A stretch of 64,000 bases of DNA from positions 1 to 64,000 of the forward strand of contig NZ_JAKKSL010000006.1 in the NCBI RefSeq assembly GCF_022669015.1. Reading direction: 5' to 3'. The notes under the pieces were generated by a model. It had not been told where the DNA came from and ran no database searches. It saw only the letters and a list, made by a program, of their open reading frames with translations. Positions 63,022-64,000 of the stretch are shown in pieces (positions within the stretch are counted from its first letter, which is position 1; every line of letters begins with the position of its first letter). The position numbers were made by a program, and so were the translations under genes. Origin of the DNA: Colwellia maritima (lineage in GTDB: Bacteria; Pseudomonadota; Gammaproteobacteria; Enterobacterales; Alteromonadaceae).

Positions 63022-63177
63022 AACACCAAAGACATATCATCATCATAATATTAAAATTGAATAAATGTATCGCAAATGAATGAATAAAGCGTTTTTTTGC
63101 GACAAGACGGGCCAATTTAGAGACAACGTATTAGATAGTTTGACTCAATTGACAAAAATATGGAGGTGTCATAAATA

Positions 63178-63312
63178 ATGAGAGTGGCCTTAATAATTCT
63201 TGTCGAGGCAAAGGATGGTTCAAAGCATTTTTATAAAAAATATGGTTTTACCCCTTTGCAGACGATGAAAGTAAACTATTTATCACCATTGCCGATGTTA
63301 GAGCAAGCTTAA
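63178..63312 (+). pseudogene. C-terminal fragment of a GNAT acetyltransferase (TacT-like)
   Basis: A 44-codon frame ends in LIILVEAKDGSKHFYKKYGF and LPM, which match the C-terminal acetyl-CoA-binding end of GNAT toxins of TacA-TacT type. The N-terminal two thirds are missing; a stop codon lies just upstream in frame. No antitoxin gene is visible. A truncated remnant, consistent with the adjacent IS debris. Confidence 0.6.
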
Positions 63313-63351
63313 GTGAACGATAACAAGTGTGATTAAGCTAGGGAGTTAAAG

Positions 63352-63382
63352 CTATGGCGCTTTCGCCCCCTATGCGCCATAG
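63352..63382. repeat. Inverted repeat (hairpin) near the right end
   Basis: CTATGGCGC (63352-63360) and GCGCCATAG (63374-63382) form a perfect 9-base stem with a 13-base loop. No T-run follows. It lies between the GNAT fragment and the IS982 piece. Confidence 0.6.
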
Positions 63383-63564
63383 GGTATGAAATAACATCAC
63401 TATATCTGAGCGTTTGTAAAAAAATTCAGCGGCTAAACTGTAGCTTATGTTTCAAGATAAGAGGGCGACTGACGACTCAGCCGGAAAGTCTATTTGGTGA
63501 TAAATAAAATTAGGTTGAAATATTTCAGATCAAATCTAAATTTACAAGCCTCCCCAAATACTGA

Positions 63565-64000
63565 GTAGCTCTAGGTCAGATCTGGGCTACTACACATTTC
63601 CTCAGCTTACAATCACAATTAACTAGACGTCAAATTGACCGCACTGTTTATAATAGAAGGCGACGAAAATTAGCCTTTAAAATAGAGTTCTTTAGACAAA
63701 AAATTGCATCCATCGTTGTACCAATAGAAGACTATCATGTGATTGACAGTATGCCTTTAGAAGTCTGTAAATACAGTCGCTCATCTCGCACTAAAATATG
63801 TCAAGAGAATACAGAAACATCACCGAGCTTTGATTGTTGTGCTGCACAAAAATTACATTATTTTGGTTATAAAATTCATGCTGTTTACACTGTACAAGGC
63901 GTTATTAAAACCTTTGATATATCAAAAACTTCGGTTCACGACATTAACTATCTTAACGATGTAAAGCATCAACTTAACAACTGTATTCTTATTGGCGATA
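63565..64000 (+). mobile_element. IS982-family transposase, partial (5' end absent, right end cut by window)
   Basis: The frame open from 63565 encodes LSLQSQLTRRQIDR, EDYHVIDSMPLEVCKYSRSS, KLHYFGYKIHAVYTVQGV and SVHDINYLNDVKHQLNN, characteristic of IS982-type DDE transposases; the Asp of IDSMP is a probable catalytic residue. No N-terminal domain is found upstream; a stop codon lies at 63562-63564. The element is therefore 5'-truncated or frameshifted, and continues past the window. Confidence 0.8.

Noticed and set aside
63313..63420. Integron attC site after the GNAT fragment
   Set aside because: A TAACAA sequence follows the stop and a hairpin is present, but the paired RYYYAAC/GTTRRRY ends of attC are missing and no second cassette is seen.

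Overview
The window is AT-rich gammaproteobacterial chromosome. Gene content and order (complete mra/dcw division and cell-wall cluster, FMN-riboswitch ribB, glnK-amtB, fadH, pssA, a GlyGly-CTERM protein, TonB-dependent carbohydrate uptake, many GGDEF and TPR signalling proteins) suggest a marine Alteromonadales bacterium of the Colwellia/Thalassotalea type. This placement is inferred from protein family character, not from a database search.

Layout. Positions 1-15.6 kb, all minus strand, hold the dcw cluster in transcription order mraZ-rsmH-ftsL-ftsI-murE-murF-mraY-murD-ftsW-murG-murC-ddl-ftsQ-ftsA, with ftsA cut by the left edge. A promoter and three MraZ boxes lie upstream of mraZ. From 15.8 to 31.7 kb there are housekeeping and signalling genes: a membrane diguanylate cyclase with a Fur-like box, an acyl-CoA dehydrogenase, a secreted transglutaminase-like protein, a DyP peroxidase, a large TPR hybrid histidine kinase, a secreted cyclophilin with a GlyGly-CTERM tail, amtB-glnK with a sigma-54-like promoter, a TPR-GGDEF protein, a glutaredoxin, a hydrolase, and ribB behind an FMN riboswitch. 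From 32 to 50.8 kb there are two secreted amidohydrolases (one fused to a TolB-type propeller), an Nramp-like transporter, an unknown envelope protein, a DUF4209-type protein, ssb, a thioesterase, an Omp85-like protein, pssA, fadH with a FadR-like operator, a GreA/B-like protein and a LysR regulator. From 50.9 to 63 kb there is a MITE-like element followed by a beta-glucan (probably laminarin) utilisation locus: GH3 lipoprotein, sugar MFS transporter, TonB-dependent receptor, GH16 lipoprotein with three repeated C-terminal modules, and a LytS/LytTR two-component pair. The right end is mobile-element debris: a GNAT C-terminal fragment and a partial IS982-family transposase.

In the glucan locus the genes form one pathway. 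The GH16 endo-enzyme cuts polymer at the cell surface, the receptor imports oligosaccharides, the GH3 lipoprotein releases glucose, and the MFS permease takes it into the cytoplasm. The adjacent LytS/LytTR pair is the likely sensor.

The most striking property of the sequence is technical. About 26 single-base frameshifts break 18 genes, including essential single-copy ones (ftsA, murG, murD, mraY, ftsI, ssb, pssA). Several lie exactly in homopolymers. I read this as uncorrected long-read or low-quality consensus error rather than gene decay, and I annotate these genes over their full reconstructed spans. I found no clearly novel multi-gene system. The most uncharacterised items are the DUF4209 gene, the triple-module GH16, the atypical Nramp, the envelope proteins at 37.0 and 43.5 kb, and the 195-bp inverted-repeat element.
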